DNA of 64,000 nt from Aurantiacibacter aquimixticola (GTDB lineage Bacteria; Pseudomonadota; Alphaproteobacteria; Sphingomonadales; Sphingomonadaceae), in NCBI RefSeq assembly GCF_003605475.1, contig NZ_RAHX01000001.1:682001-746000 (forward strand), in the 5' to 3' direction. The notes beneath the pieces were generated by a model. The model had not been told where the DNA came from. It saw only the letters and a list, made by a program, of their open reading frames with translations, and made no database searches. Below, one piece after another: positions 29,528-38,239 of this stretch. Both the position numbers and the translations under genes were made by a program. Position 1 is the stretch's first letter, and every line of letters begins with the position of its first letter.

Positions 29528-30081
29528 ACGCCGCACATCCACGTTCCGGGGCCGTAGGACACTTCGTTCGCGCCATCCTTGCGGACAAGCAGCGTCGCTT
29601 CGTAACCCATGGTTTCCGCATCGGCTTCGGTGCCGGCCGAAGCACGCTCGATCTGCACGGTGTATTCGCCATCGGTCATGGTCGGCCCGGCGGAGATCGC
29701 ATCGGGGCCGCCAAGCTCGCTGCCTGCCAACACCCTGTCGCGGCCCGCGACCTGAATCACACCCGTACCACGCGCGCGATCCTGCGCGGGAGAGCCCGCC
29801 AGCAGCAGCGTCTTATCATCCATGGTAAAGGCACAGGCACCCATCGTGTCGCCAAGATCGACCTGCTGGAGATCGCCGAGATCTTCAAGAGCAGGCACCG
29901 CCGCATCCACTCCGACGGCGCGTTCATTGGCGATATTGTCGACCGCGACGCCGAATTCCTCCGGCGCTTCCTCGACTGCTTCATCGGTGATGTCGCTGTC
30001 GTCGACATCGGTGCTGTCGGCGCAGGCAGACAGAGCGAGCGCCGGGGCTGCCAGCAGAGCGGTCATGGAAAATTGGCGCAT
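29524..30081 (-). CDS. Putative lipoprotein between nuoC and nuoD
   Basis: A 185-residue protein with a signal peptide ending in a lipobox (ALALSAC, Cys20), then an acidic linker ([21 protein letters not shown]). The folded part (from about 65) has two cysteines (GACAFTMDD and the end TWMCGV) and looks mostly beta. The Asp-Asp-like acidic residues after the Cys leave inner versus outer membrane retention unclear. Its ATG shares its A with the nuoC stop; its stop overlaps nuoD. Function unknown. Confidence 0.7.
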   Translation of the reverse strand: MRQFSMTALLAAPALALSACADSTDVDDSDITDEAVEEAPEEFGVAVDNIANERAVGVDAAVPALEDLGDLQQVDLGDTMGACAFTMDDKTLLLAGSPAQDRARGTGVIQVAGRDRVLAGSELGGPDAISAGPTMTDGEYTVQIERASAGTEADAETMGYEATLLVRKDGANEVSYGPGTWMCGV

Positions 30082-30932
30082 CAGTCTTCGTCCTTTTCCG
30101 GCTCGGTCGCAGCCTTGGTGTCGCGCGTGCCGCCCTTGCGCTTTTCGCGATCGGGGCGGTCCTCTGTCGGTTCGGGAGCCTTGGTCCGCTCCTCGCCGCT
30201 CTCTTCCTCGGCCGGAGCACCCGCGCTGACCCTTTCAGCGGCCTTGGCGTCCGTTTTCGGACCCGCACCGGTGTCTTTTGGGCCTTCAGTAACCTTCGGG
30301 TCGTCAATGGGCGGCACGTCCGCCTTTTCGTCGCCCGGCAGCACGTAATCCGCGCCTTCCCACGGAGAGGTGAAGTCGAAGCTGCGGAAATCCTGCGCCA
30401 GTTCGACCGGCTCGTACACCACGCGCTTCTCTTCCTCGGAATAGCGCAGCTCGGTATAGCCGGTAAGCGGGAAATCCTTGCGGAAGGGATGTCCTTCAAA
30501 GCCGTAATCGGTGAGAATGCGTCGCAGATCTGTATTGCCGTCGAACGTCACCCCGAACAGGTCGAAAACTTCGCGCTCGAGCCATCCTGCATTTGGCCAA
30601 AGTGTCGTGACAGTGGGCACCGGCGTCGTCTCGTCGGTTGAGACTTTGGCCATGATCCGATGGTTCTTCGTCAAGCTGAGGAGCATGTAGACAACTTCGA
30701 AACGCTCCTCGCGCCCCGGATAGTCGACCCCGGCGATTTCCATCAGCTGCTGGTAATCGTGATCGTCGCGCAAAGTGCGAAGGACATCCTCGATGCTGCC
30801 GCGCTCTACTACGATGCTGATCTCGCCATGCTCTTCCTGCGAACCGAGCACATGCTCGCCGAGCGCCTGCGTCAATGCATCGCGTACGCCTTCATTCGAA
30901 GCGAATTTCGGACAGGAATGGAGGACGGTCAT
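30081..30932 (-). CDS. nuoC: NADH-quinone oxidoreductase subunit C with a charged C-terminal tail
   Basis: A 283-residue 30-kDa subunit of the complex I peripheral arm. The conserved region REVFDLFGVTFDGNTDLRRILTDYGFEGHPFRKDFPLTGY is complete, followed by EPVELAQDFRSFDFTSPWEG, the usual end of NuoC. A further 75 or so residues (from about 208) are low-complexity, rich in K, E, D, P and A (AERVSAGAPAEEESGEERTK and onward). That tail is longer than in E. coli and probably disordered. Coupled to the upstream exported gene by an ATGA overlap. Confidence 0.95.
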   Translation of the reverse strand: MTVLHSCPKFASNEGVRDALTQALGEHVLGSQEEHGEISIVVERGSIEDVLRTLRDDHDYQQLMEIAGVDYPGREERFEVVYMLLSLTKNHRIMAKVSTDETTPVPTVTTLWPNAGWLEREVFDLFGVTFDGNTDLRRILTDYGFEGHPFRKDFPLTGYTELRYSEEEKRVVYEPVELAQDFRSFDFTSPWEGADYVLPGDEKADVPPIDDPKVTEGPKDTGAGPKTDAKAAERVSAGAPAEEESGEERTKAPEPTEDRPDREKRKGGTRDTKAATEPEKDED

Positions 30933-31462
30933 TCTGCGAACTCCAGAGAATTGAAAAACCGGATCGTCTCCGCAGGTAGGCTTCCACCGGCGCTATCCGC
31001 GTAAGCGCCTTCGATATTAATGGTCATCAGCACCAGAATTTCGCCGGGCGCGAGTTCCACCAATTGCGCAGTCATCGGATCTGGCGCCGACGAATTCCAG
31101 CCTCTGACAGAGCGAAGTCCTTCAACGACAAATTCCTCCGTGGCCACCGTGCCCGCGTCGGCCCGTAGCTCGGCGAGCATACTCTCGAAGGTCTCGCCGG
31201 ATTTCTCGTTCAGGCCCAATCCATTGGTGGTAATTGCCGCACCGAACCCCTGCTCGCCAATGCGGCAAAGAATGCCCGTCGTGCCCTTATCGGACCGCCG
31301 CTCGATTTCATCGTCAGTGCAAGGGGTCTCAACCGTCAGCGCATCAGTGCCAGTGACGGAAATCTTGTGCCACACTGCTTCTTCGCTCTGCGCGGATGCC
31401 GACACCGGGGTGCTGCAAGCCATCGCGCCGAGCGCAATTATGACTGAACGTGCCAAGTTCAC
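30929..31462 (-). CDS. Exported protein of unknown function between nuoB and nuoC
   Basis: A 177-residue protein starting with GTG at 31462, overlapping the nuoB stop as GTGA. The N-terminus ([25 protein letters not shown]) is a signal peptide, probably cleaved after SASA. The mature part has two cysteines (TPCTDDEIE and ILCRIGEQ) that may pair, and reads as a mixed alpha/beta domain. I do not recognise a family. It ends 4 bases into nuoC. Confidence 0.7.
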   Translation of the reverse strand: MNLARSVIIALGAMACSTPVSASAQSEEAVWHKISVTGTDALTVETPCTDDEIERRSDKGTTGILCRIGEQGFGAAITTNGLGLNEKSGETFESMLAELRADAGTVATEEFVVEGLRSVRGWNSSAPDPMTAQLVELAPGEILVLMTINIEGAYADSAGGSLPAETIRFFNSLEFAE

Positions 31463-32076
31463 CGCTCGATCGTCCCGCTGCGGCGGATTTTGCGCTGGAG
31501 CTGCATCACGCCATAAAGCAGCGCTTCGGCAGTAGGAGGGCAGCCGGGGATGTAGATGTCGACCGGCACGATGCGATCGCAGCCGCGCACCACGGAGTAG
31601 CTGTAATGATAATAGCCGCCGCCATTGGCGCAGCTGCCCATCGAAATCACGTATTTCGGGTCCGACATCTGGTCGTAGACGCGGCGCAGCGCCGGAGCCA
31701 TCTTGTTGCACAGCGTGCCGGCCACGATCATCACGTCGGACTGACGCGGGCTGGCGCGCGGGGCGACGCCGAAACGCTCCATATCGTAACGCGGCATGTT
31801 GACGTGGATCATCTCGACCGCGCAGCAGGCCAGGCCGAAGGTCATCCACCACAGCGAACCGGTGCGCGCCCACTGAAACAGGTCTTCGGTGCTGGTGACG
31901 AGGAAGCCCTTGTCATTCACCTCGGTCTGCATGGCGTTGAAATATTCCGCGTCCGGCGCCTTCAGCTCGCCGCCCTTCGCGGTCGGTGCATTGGCGAGGC
32001 GACGTTTGCGCGAGTCCGCAACGCCGTCCTGATAAGGCGGGTAAAGCGCGGGTTCGGGCTTGTCGGTCACTCCCAT
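31459..32076 (-). CDS. nuoB: NADH-quinone oxidoreductase subunit B
   Basis: A 205-residue subunit that carries the terminal 4Fe-4S cluster N2 next to the quinone site. The tandem cysteines are seen in [12 protein letters not shown], with further ligands in [25 protein letters not shown] and [14 protein letters not shown]. The ATG at 32076 (MGVTDKPEP) overlaps the nuoA end by 10 bases; the longer open frame upstream runs through nuoA. Confidence 0.97.
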   Translation of the reverse strand: MGVTDKPEPALYPPYQDGVADSRKRRLANAPTAKGGELKAPDAEYFNAMQTEVNDKGFLVTSTEDLFQWARTGSLWWMTFGLACCAVEMIHVNMPRYDMERFGVAPRASPRQSDVMIVAGTLCNKMAPALRRVYDQMSDPKYVISMGSCANGGGYYHYSYSVVRGCDRIVPVDIYIPGCPPTAEALLYGVMQLQRKIRRSGTIER

Positions 32077-32453
32077 TCCAGAGCTCCCTTCTTCCATTCG
32101 TAAGCGAAGCCGACCGCGAGGATGAAGAGGAACACCATCATGGCGGTCCAGCCTGCCCAGCCCGTCACATCCAGGCTGACGGCCCAGGGAAACAGGAAAG
32201 CGGCTTCGAGGTCGAAAATGATGAACAGGATCGCCACCAGATAAAAGCGCACATCGAACTGGCTGCGCGGCGCTTCGAATGCGGGAAAGCCGCATTCATA
32301 CTCGGTCAGCTTGTTCTCCGAGGGGTTGTGACTTCCGGTTAGGCGCGAAACGCCCATCGGAAGGAACACGAAAGCCGCCGACAGCAGAAGCGCAATGCCC
32401 AGAAAGAGCATGATCGGCAGATATTCGACAAGGTATGATGTGCTGACAGCCAA
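32067..32453 (-). CDS. nuoA: NADH-quinone oxidoreductase subunit A
   Basis: A 128-residue three-helix membrane subunit and first gene of the operon. The loop segment [43 protein letters not shown] is diagnostic, with the conserved Cys near the quinone site. The start is taken as TTG at 32453 ([12 protein letters not shown]), since it gives normal family length and lies about 27 bases downstream of a plausible promoter start; no ATG is present before the first helix. Confidence 0.93.
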   Translation of the reverse strand: MAVSTSYLVEYLPIMLFLGIALLLSAAFVFLPMGVSRLTGSHNPSENKLTEYECGFPAFEAPRSQFDVRFYLVAILFIIFDLEAAFLFPWAVSLDVTGWAGWTAMMVFLFILAVGFAYEWKKGALEWE

Positions 32454-32487
32454 AACGGACTCGCAAATAGCGGTGGGGTTCGCGGCG

Positions 32488-32516
32488 CATCTAGGCCACC
32501 GGCTATGCCGATGCAA
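32488..32516 (-). promoter_or_regulatory. Candidate promoter of the nuo operon
   Basis: On the minus strand a -35-like TTGCAT (32511-32516) is separated by 17 bases from a -10-like TAGATG (32488-32493). It lies in the 110-base gap between the aldehyde dehydrogenase and nuoA, and would give a short leader before the nuoA TTG. This is pattern reading only; the -10 match is modest. Confidence 0.4.
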
Positions 32517-32563
32517 GGCGGCACAAGGGCCTAAAAGGCTCTATTCCGCCATTTTTCGTTCGG

Positions 32564-34003
32564 CTATTTGCGCGCAAGCATCTTCAAGATCGTGCGCGCC
32601 CTGTCGCCATAGGGTGGCTTCAGTCCGGCGAGCCCTGCCACATCGAGCTTAGGCTGCGTGTAGACGCTGCGCGCATGGCTGAATTCGCGGAAACCTTCAG
32701 GCCCGTGATAGCTGCCAATGCCGCTCGGCCCGATGCCGCCGAAGGGCAGATCTTCGGTCGAGACGTGGAAGATCACATCGTTCACCGTCACACCGCCTGA
32801 GATCGTGCGAGACAAGACTCGCTCCCGCTCGCCTTCGTCGCTGCCGAAATAATAAAGGCCGAGCGGACGATCCCGCCCATTGATGCCGTCTATGGCTTCA
32901 TCGATGCTGGAATACGTGAGAATAGGCAGGACAGGGCCGAAGATTTCCTCCCGCATTGCCTGCATGTCGTCGGTGGGGTTGCGGATCACGGTAAGCGGCA
33001 TCTTGCGCTGATTGCCGTGCGAGAAATCTTCTCCGGCGGGATTGATCTCGATCACCTCCCCACCCTTCTCGCGCGCATCCTCGACCATACTGGTCAGCCG
33101 CGCAAACTGATCGTCATTGATGACGGTCGCGTAGTCGGAATTGTCTCGCAGCGTGGGAAACTGGTCCATCACGCCAAGCTCGAGCGCGGCGATGACACCG
33201 TCTTCCATGTCTTCGGGCACCAGCAGATAATCCGGCGCGAGGCAGATCTGGCCTGCATTCATCATCTTGCCCGTCACGATGCGCGAACCCGCGCGTTCAA
33301 GATCGGCGCTGCGTCCGATAACGGTGGGCGACTTGCCGCCAAGCTCCAGAGTGACCGGGACCAGATTGTCCGCAGCCGCCTGCATTACCTTGCGGCCGGT
33401 CGCGGTCGAGCCGGTGAAGACGAGGTGATCGAACGACAGCGAGGAAAAGGCTTGCGCCACATCGACGCCGCCGGTCGCAACAGCCACCTCTTCGGAAGCG
33501 AAATATCTTCCGACCAGATCGGCGATCAGCGCGCTGGTTTGCGGCGTGAACTCGCTCGGCTTCAGCATGGCGCGATTGCCTGCGGCGAGCACTTGCGCCA
33601 GCGGCCCGAAGGCGAGGTTCACCGGAAAATTCCACGGACTGATGATGCCGATCACACCCTTCGGCTCATATCGCACCTCTGCCTTACCGCCGAGCAGACC
33701 CAGCGGAAACTGCACGGAGCGCCCATCGGGCCGGGACCAGTGCGCGATCTTGTCGCGACAGTACTTGGCGAAGCGGATGGACACCAGCACATCGGTCAAC
33801 ATGCTCTGCACGGTCGAACGATTGCCGTAATCGGCATTCATCGCATCGCACAGCGCCTGATCGTTGTCCGCGAGCAACGCGATTACCCGATCCAGTCGAT
33901 CCCTCCGGGCAGAGAGCGGTTCGGGCCGAGCTTCGACGAACGCTTTGCGTTGCGCTTCCAGCATCGGCTTGAGCTGTTTCGGATCGGTCGTATCATCGGG
34001 CAT
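32564..34003 (-). CDS. Aldehyde dehydrogenase, coniferyl-aldehyde dehydrogenase type
   Basis: A 479-residue NAD(P)-dependent enzyme that oxidises aldehydes to acids. The ALDH core is complete: SPWNFPVNLAFGPLAQVLAAGN, FTGSTATGRKVM, catalytic Glu220 in LELGGKSP and catalytic Cys254 in NAGQICLAPDY. The sequence resembles the CalB group rather than betaine or succinate-semialdehyde types. ATG 34003 (MPDDTTDPKQ) is chosen; an in-frame ATG at 34033 is possible. It diverges from a thiolase gene with about 120 bases between, room for two promoters. Physiological substrate unknown. Confidence 0.85.
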   Translation of the reverse strand: MPDDTTDPKQLKPMLEAQRKAFVEARPEPLSARRDRLDRVIALLADNDQALCDAMNADYGNRSTVQSMLTDVLVSIRFAKYCRDKIAHWSRPDGRSVQFPLGLLGGKAEVRYEPKGVIGIISPWNFPVNLAFGPLAQVLAAGNRAMLKPSEFTPQTSALIADLVGRYFASEEVAVATGGVDVAQAFSSLSFDHLVFTGSTATGRKVMQAAADNLVPVTLELGGKSPTVIGRSADLERAGSRIVTGKMMNAGQICLAPDYLLVPEDMEDGVIAALELGVMDQFPTLRDNSDYATVINDDQFARLTSMVEDAREKGGEVIEINPAGEDFSHGNQRKMPLTVIRNPTDDMQAMREEIFGPVLPILTYSSIDEAIDGINGRDRPLGLYYFGSDEGERERVLSRTISGGVTVNDVIFHVSTEDLPFGGIGPSGIGSYHGPEGFREFSHARSVYTQPKLDVAGLAGLKPPYGDRARTILKMLARK

Positions 34004-34123
34004 ATCGCTATCGTCTTTCGTGACGTGGTGCATTCGTATCACCAACGGAGCAGGTTTGCTTTCGTTGCAACGCAGCACTAAATGCTCCGCATAACACGAC
34101 CCCAATCGAAAGGCCGATTTCCC

Positions 34124-35320
34124 ATGCCCGCATTCAACGAAAGCGATCCCATTGTAATCCTCTCCTACGCTCGCACGCCAATGGGAAGCATGCAGGGCGC
34201 GCTGGCCGATGTAGCCGCGACCGATCTTGGCGCAGCGGCGGTGAAGGCCGCGGTCGAACGCGCCGGTGTCGCCGGTGAGGATGTGGACCGTGTCTACATG
34301 GGCTGTGTGCTTCCCGCAGGCCTCGGCCAGGCCCCCGCCCGCCAGGCCGCTCTTCTCGCGGGGCTACCGCAGAGCGCACAGGCCACAACCGTGAACAAGG
34401 TTTGTGGCAGCGGCATGCAGACCGTCATCATGGGTGCGGAAGCGCTTGCCACGGGCAGTGTCGACACCGTGATTGCAGGCGGCATGGAAAGCATGACCAA
34501 CGCGCCGTATCTGCTCAAGAAGCACCGCAGCGGCGCGCGCATCGGGCACGACAAGGCCTATGACCACATGTTCCTGGACGGGTTGGAAGATGCCTATGAA
34601 GAAGGCCGTGCGATGGGCACGTTTGCGCAGGAGATGGCGGACAAGTACCAGCTGACCCGCGAGGAGATGGACGATTACTCGATCGCCTCGCTCGAACGCG
34701 CGAACAAGGCGATCGCTAGCGGTGCTTTCGCGGACGAAGTGGTCCCCGTTACGTACACCACCCGCAAGGGCGAAGTTACCATCGACACGGACGAAGCGCC
34801 AAGCCGAGGCAATCCGGACAAGATTCCGCAGCTGCGCCCCGCTTTCGCCAAGGACGGCACGATCACCGCGGCGACCTCCAGTTCCATCTCGGACGGCGCC
34901 GCTGCGGTCGTGCTGTCACGGCACAGTGTCGCCGAGGCGAAGGGCCACACGCCCGTCGCCAAGATCGTCGGACTGACCGCCCACGCGCAGGCGCCCGAAG
35001 AGTTTACCATCGCCCCTGTCGGCGCGATCCAGAAACTTCTCGAAAAGACCGGCTGGAGCGTGGACGATGTCGATCTGTGGGAAGTGAACGAGGCGTTCGC
35101 CTGCGTCGCCATGTTCGCCATGCGCGACATCGGCATCCCGCACGACAAGATCAACGTGAATGGCGGTGGCACGGCGCTTGGCCACCCGATCGGTGCCAGC
35201 GGCACGCGCATCATCGTCACCCTGCTCAATGCGCTGAAGCAACAGGGCAAGACACGCGGCATCGCCAGCCTTTGCATCGGCGGCGGCGAGGCAACGGCGG
35301 TGGCGGTCGAACTCGTCTGA
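34124..35320 (+). CDS. Acetyl-CoA C-acetyltransferase (thiolase)
   Basis: A 398-residue thiolase. It condenses or cleaves acetyl-CoA/acetoacetyl-CoA, in fatty-acid degradation, ketone use or polyhydroxybutyrate synthesis. The nucleophilic Cys94 lies in NKVCGSGMQT, and the second catalytic residues in GGGTALGHPIGASG and SLCIGGGEA. The ATG at 34124 (MPAFNESDP) is the family start; an ATG 42 bases upstream is also in frame. No phaB or other beta-oxidation gene is adjacent, so the pathway cannot be fixed. Confidence 0.92.
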   Translation: MPAFNESDPIVILSYARTPMGSMQGALADVAATDLGAAAVKAAVERAGVAGEDVDRVYMGCVLPAGLGQAPARQAALLAGLPQSAQATTVNKVCGSGMQTVIMGAEALATGSVDTVIAGGMESMTNAPYLLKKHRSGARIGHDKAYDHMFLDGLEDAYEEGRAMGTFAQEMADKYQLTREEMDDYSIASLERANKAIASGAFADEVVPVTYTTRKGEVTIDTDEAPSRGNPDKIPQLRPAFAKDGTITAATSSSISDGAAAVVLSRHSVAEAKGHTPVAKIVGLTAHAQAPEEFTIAPVGAIQKLLEKTGWSVDDVDLWEVNEAFACVAMFAMRDIGIPHDKINVNGGGTALGHPIGASGTRIIVTLLNALKQQGKTRGIASLCIGGGEATAVAVELV

Positions 35321-35386
35321 CCGGACCCTTCGCCCTCGACGCTCGTTGCAGAGCAGGCACCACCATCCCAATGAGGGGAGTAAGAT

Positions 35387-35770
35387 ATGAAGACACTGAT
35401 CGCACTTGCCGGAGCTTTCGCTCTTGCCGCCTGCGGAGGCAGCGAGCCGGAAGAGCCCATCGGCCCGGATATCGCCGAAGCACCCGTTGCCGAGGCGGAA
35501 CTGCAATATGCCGGCGTGTATGAAGGCGAGGACGAGAACGGTGTGCCCTGGCGCACCGAGCTCAATGAGGACGGCACCTTCACCGACATGGAAGGGGGCG
35601 AAGTGATCCGCACCGGCACCTGGAGCGAAGAGGACATTCGCGGCACCTGCTTCGTTGAAGAAGGCGTCGAAGGCGAGGACTGTTACCAGATGGGCGAAGT
35701 CCAGGAGGACGGCACCGTCGAAGTCACCGGCCCCGATGGAGCAAGCTTCACGATGAACAAGACCAGCTGA
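35387..35770 (+). CDS. Small acidic lipoprotein
   Basis: A 127-residue protein with a textbook lipobox (MKTLIALAGAFALAAC, Cys16) and a strongly acidic mature part. The segment GVYEGEDENGVPWRTELNEDGTFTDMEGG reads as a small beta domain with a Cys pair (GTCFVEEG, EDCYQMG). It has a good ribosome site (GAGGGGAG) and is followed by a strong terminator, so it is probably a single-gene unit. Function unknown. Confidence 0.8.
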   Translation: MKTLIALAGAFALAACGGSEPEEPIGPDIAEAPVAEAELQYAGVYEGEDENGVPWRTELNEDGTFTDMEGGEVIRTGTWSEEDIRGTCFVEEGVEGEDCYQMGEVQEDGTVEVTGPDGASFTMNKTS

Positions 35771-35790
35771 TCGCGGCTGTTTTGCAATCG

Positions 35791-35820
35791 AAAAGGGCGG
35801 CCCGGTGGGTCGCCCTTTTT
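35791..35820. terminator. Intrinsic terminator, probably bidirectional
   Basis: AAAAGGGCG and CGCCCTTTTT form a perfect 9-bp stem that can extend through GCCC/GGGT around a 3-base loop, with T-runs on both sides. It lies between the lipoprotein gene and the convergent SH3 gene. Confidence 0.9.
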
Positions 35821-35824
35821 CGTA

Positions 35825-36289
35825 TCAGGGGTCGCCTTCCCCCCAAAGGCGATCCGCCTCTACCCAGCCGACGTGGCCATCGACGTCGAGTTCGCACCAC
35901 TCATTTTCGCACGGCCCAAGCGCACCGATGACGCCGGGCTCGAGATTCCATCGCAGAGGCGAGGCGTATGTCGGCTCGGCCCGCATGGGCGCTTCGCCCT
36001 CACCCGTAACGATCGCGGTACGCCGCTGACTGAGCAGAGCCGAAAAGATCCAACCCTCCGTCCCATCGGGTTCCTGCACCAGGCGCCATCCCTGATGGAA
36101 GCGGATGACCTTCACCGGCAATCCCTGCCGCTGATAAACCCACTCGATAGGAAATTGCTCGCCAGCGCCGGCACGCATATTCACTTCCTCGGCCGCGATG
36201 CTCGCCCAGTAGGGCAACTCCCGATCCTGCGCCTGCACGGATGGGGCGATCGCGATCAGCAAAAGGGCAGCAAGAATTCGGTGAAGCAT
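35825..36289 (-). CDS. Exported bacterial SH3-domain protein
   Basis: A 154-residue protein with a signal peptide (MLHRILAALLLIAIAPSVQAQ). Two SH3b-like repeats follow: one with VNMRAGAGEQFPIEWVYQRQGLPVKVIRFHQGWRLVQEPDGTEGWIFSALL, a second with APMRAEPTYASPLRWNLEPGVIGALGPCENEWCELDVDGHVGWV. Such domains bind cell wall or mediate protein contacts in the periplasm. It is a single gene diverging from amtB. Confidence 0.85.
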   Translation of the reverse strand: MLHRILAALLLIAIAPSVQAQDRELPYWASIAAEEVNMRAGAGEQFPIEWVYQRQGLPVKVIRFHQGWRLVQEPDGTEGWIFSALLSQRRTAIVTGEGEAPMRAEPTYASPLRWNLEPGVIGALGPCENEWCELDVDGHVGWVEADRLWGEGDP

Positions 36290-36415
36290 GTGCCACTATG
36301 TAGCGCGCGCGAATGAGTCGCGGCAACAGTTTCGGGCGAGCTTGCCCGAAATGGCGTTTGCGGTCAGAAAGTTTCCCTGACGCCTGCGCTGCTCGCGGGA
36401 ATTGAGGGGTATTTC

Positions 36416-37720
36416 GTGTTTCGCAAGATCGTGACTGGCATGGGAGTGGCAATCGCCGCCGCGCCGCAAACCGCCGCCGCGCAGGAGTTGACGAACATTG
36501 CGCAGAACGATCCGGGCGATACGGCCTGGGTCCTCACCGCGAGCGCGCTTGTGATGCTAATGACGCTGCCGGGCCTCGCATTGTTCTATGGCGGGCTGGT
36601 GCGGGCGAAGAACGTGCTGTCCGTCGCGCTACAGGTCGCCGCAGTGGCTGGCATCGCATCTGTGTTGTGGGTGATGGTCGGCTACACGCTCGCCTTCGGC
36701 AACACGACCGGCGGTTTCATCGGCGATGGCAGCCGCTGGATGCTGATCGATCTCGATATATTGCGCGAAGGCATGACGCTGCCGGAAAGCAGCTTCGCCC
36801 TGTTCCAGATGACATTCGCGGCGATCGCTCCCGCGCTGATGGTCGGCGCGTGGGTAGACCGCGCCCGCTTCGGCTGGGTGCTGGTATTTTGCGGACTGTG
36901 GGGCCTCCTCGTCTACGCGCCGGTCGCGCATTGGATCTGGGGCGGCGGATGGCTGGGGCAGCTCGGCGTGGTCGATTTCGCTGGTGGTTTGGTCGTCCAT
37001 ACGACCGCCGGCGTGTCGGCACTCGTCGTTGCGTTGCTGCTCGGCAAGCGGCAGGGTTTCCCCGGACCGGCACTGCTTCCTCATGCTCCCGGACTGACTA
37101 TGCTGGGCGCGATGCTGCTGTGGGTCGGCTGGTTCGGCTTCAACGGCGGCAGTGCCCTTACAGCGACGGACGATGCCTCCACCGCGATCATCAATACCCA
37201 CGTCGCCGCAGCCTCTGCCGCGCTGGTCTGGTTGCTGGTCGAGAAAGCCAAGTTTGGCAAGCCTACCAGCGTGGGCTTCGCCACTGGCGCCATCGCTGGC
37301 CTCGCGACCGTCACACCCGCTGCCGGGTATATCGCACCGGGCGCGGCCATTGTGCTGGGCATCGCGGCGGCATTGGTCTGCTATTGTGCCGTGATGTTGG
37401 TGAAGATGAAGCTGGCAATCGACGACTCGCTGGACGTGTTCGCCGTGCATGGCATTGGCGGAATGCTCGGCACAATCCTTCTCGGCGTGTTCATCTGGCA
37501 GGGTTTCGGTGGAACCGGCTACGCTGCCGCGGGCGACATTCCGATGGCGATCGGGGTGCAGGCACTCGGCATCGGCGTGGTTGCGCTTTACAGCATGTTT
37601 GTTACCGCGATGCTCGCAGTGGGTGTCAGCCTATTCATCCCCATGCGGGTGAGCGAGGACGATGAGCTTCAGGGTCTCGACCTTGCCAGCCACGGCGAGC
37701 GCGGCTGGAATTTCGATTAG
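36416..37720 (+). CDS. amtB: Ammonium transporter
   Basis: A 434-residue Amt/Rh channel with a cleavable signal peptide (MFRKIVTGMGVAIAAAPQTAAAQ) and eleven predicted membrane segments. Typical stretches are LPGLALFYGGLVRAKNVLSV, FAGGLVVHTTAGVSALVVALLLGKR (with the pore His) and DVFAVHGIGGMLGTILLGVF (second pore His). It starts with GTG behind GAGGGGT. No glnK gene lies next to it, contrary to the usual glnK-amtB pairing. Confidence 0.93.
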   Translation: MFRKIVTGMGVAIAAAPQTAAAQELTNIAQNDPGDTAWVLTASALVMLMTLPGLALFYGGLVRAKNVLSVALQVAAVAGIASVLWVMVGYTLAFGNTTGGFIGDGSRWMLIDLDILREGMTLPESSFALFQMTFAAIAPALMVGAWVDRARFGWVLVFCGLWGLLVYAPVAHWIWGGGWLGQLGVVDFAGGLVVHTTAGVSALVVALLLGKRQGFPGPALLPHAPGLTMLGAMLLWVGWFGFNGGSALTATDDASTAIINTHVAAASAALVWLLVEKAKFGKPTSVGFATGAIAGLATVTPAAGYIAPGAAIVLGIAAALVCYCAVMLVKMKLAIDDSLDVFAVHGIGGMLGTILLGVFIWQGFGGTGYAAAGDIPMAIGVQALGIGVVALYSMFVTAMLAVGVSLFIPMRVSEDDELQGLDLASHGERGWNFD

Positions 37721-37723
37721 GTC

Positions 37724-38239
37724 GTGACTGACGAAGCCGACCTCAGCGTCAGGCGCGGCTGCATGGCGGACTTTTCCACACTGCCTCGCGCCATCCGGCT
37801 ATTGTGCGAGCCGCGGGGACGGTCGACGCGGACCGAACTGGCACTCATCGTTCTGGTGGCGAATCTTATTGCCATCATCACCGTGCTGCCTGCATCATTC
37901 GTCCTGCCGATTGCATGGGAAGATCGGATCTGGTTCGGACTGTATTCGTGTGTTGCCCTGGTCCTCCCGGCGGCGGCCGCGCGGCGATTTCACGACATGG
38001 CAAAAACGGGCTGGCTTGCCCTTCCCTTGGTTGCGCTTCTCGCCATCGGACTTTGGGATGCGTGGCTCGATGTAACGCAGGTCTCCTTCGCGGCGAGCGA
38101 TCTGTTTTACAACGAACCGATGCTGGAATTCTTGTTCAACGTGACCTGTCTTGGCTACGTCGTCGCGCTGATGTTGCCGCCGCGTGATCCCGGTAATCCA
38201 TACGGCCCCAACCCGCGACCGCCGGAAAAGACGATCTAG
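37724..38239 (+). CDS. DUF805-type small membrane protein
   Basis: A 171-residue protein starting with GTG 3 bases after amtB, with an in-frame ATG at 37763 as an alternative start. It has about four membrane segments, and RFHDMAKTGWLALPL around residue 87-101 is the DUF805 hallmark (RR.HD.G.SGW). The end (PPRDPGNPYGPNPRPPE) is the usual proline-rich tail. Function of the family is unknown. Its end overlaps the convergent hydrolase gene by 4 bases. Confidence 0.75.
   Translation: MTDEADLSVRRGCMADFSTLPRAIRLLCEPRGRSTRTELALIVLVANLIAIITVLPASFVLPIAWEDRIWFGLYSCVALVLPAAAARRFHDMAKTGWLALPLVALLAIGLWDAWLDVTQVSFAASDLFYNEPMLEFLFNVTCLGYVVALMLPPRDPGNPYGPNPRPPEKTI

Noticed and set aside
28379..29557. Plus-strand open frame of 392 codons
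   Set aside because: Antisense to nuoD; shadow of a highly conserved gene.
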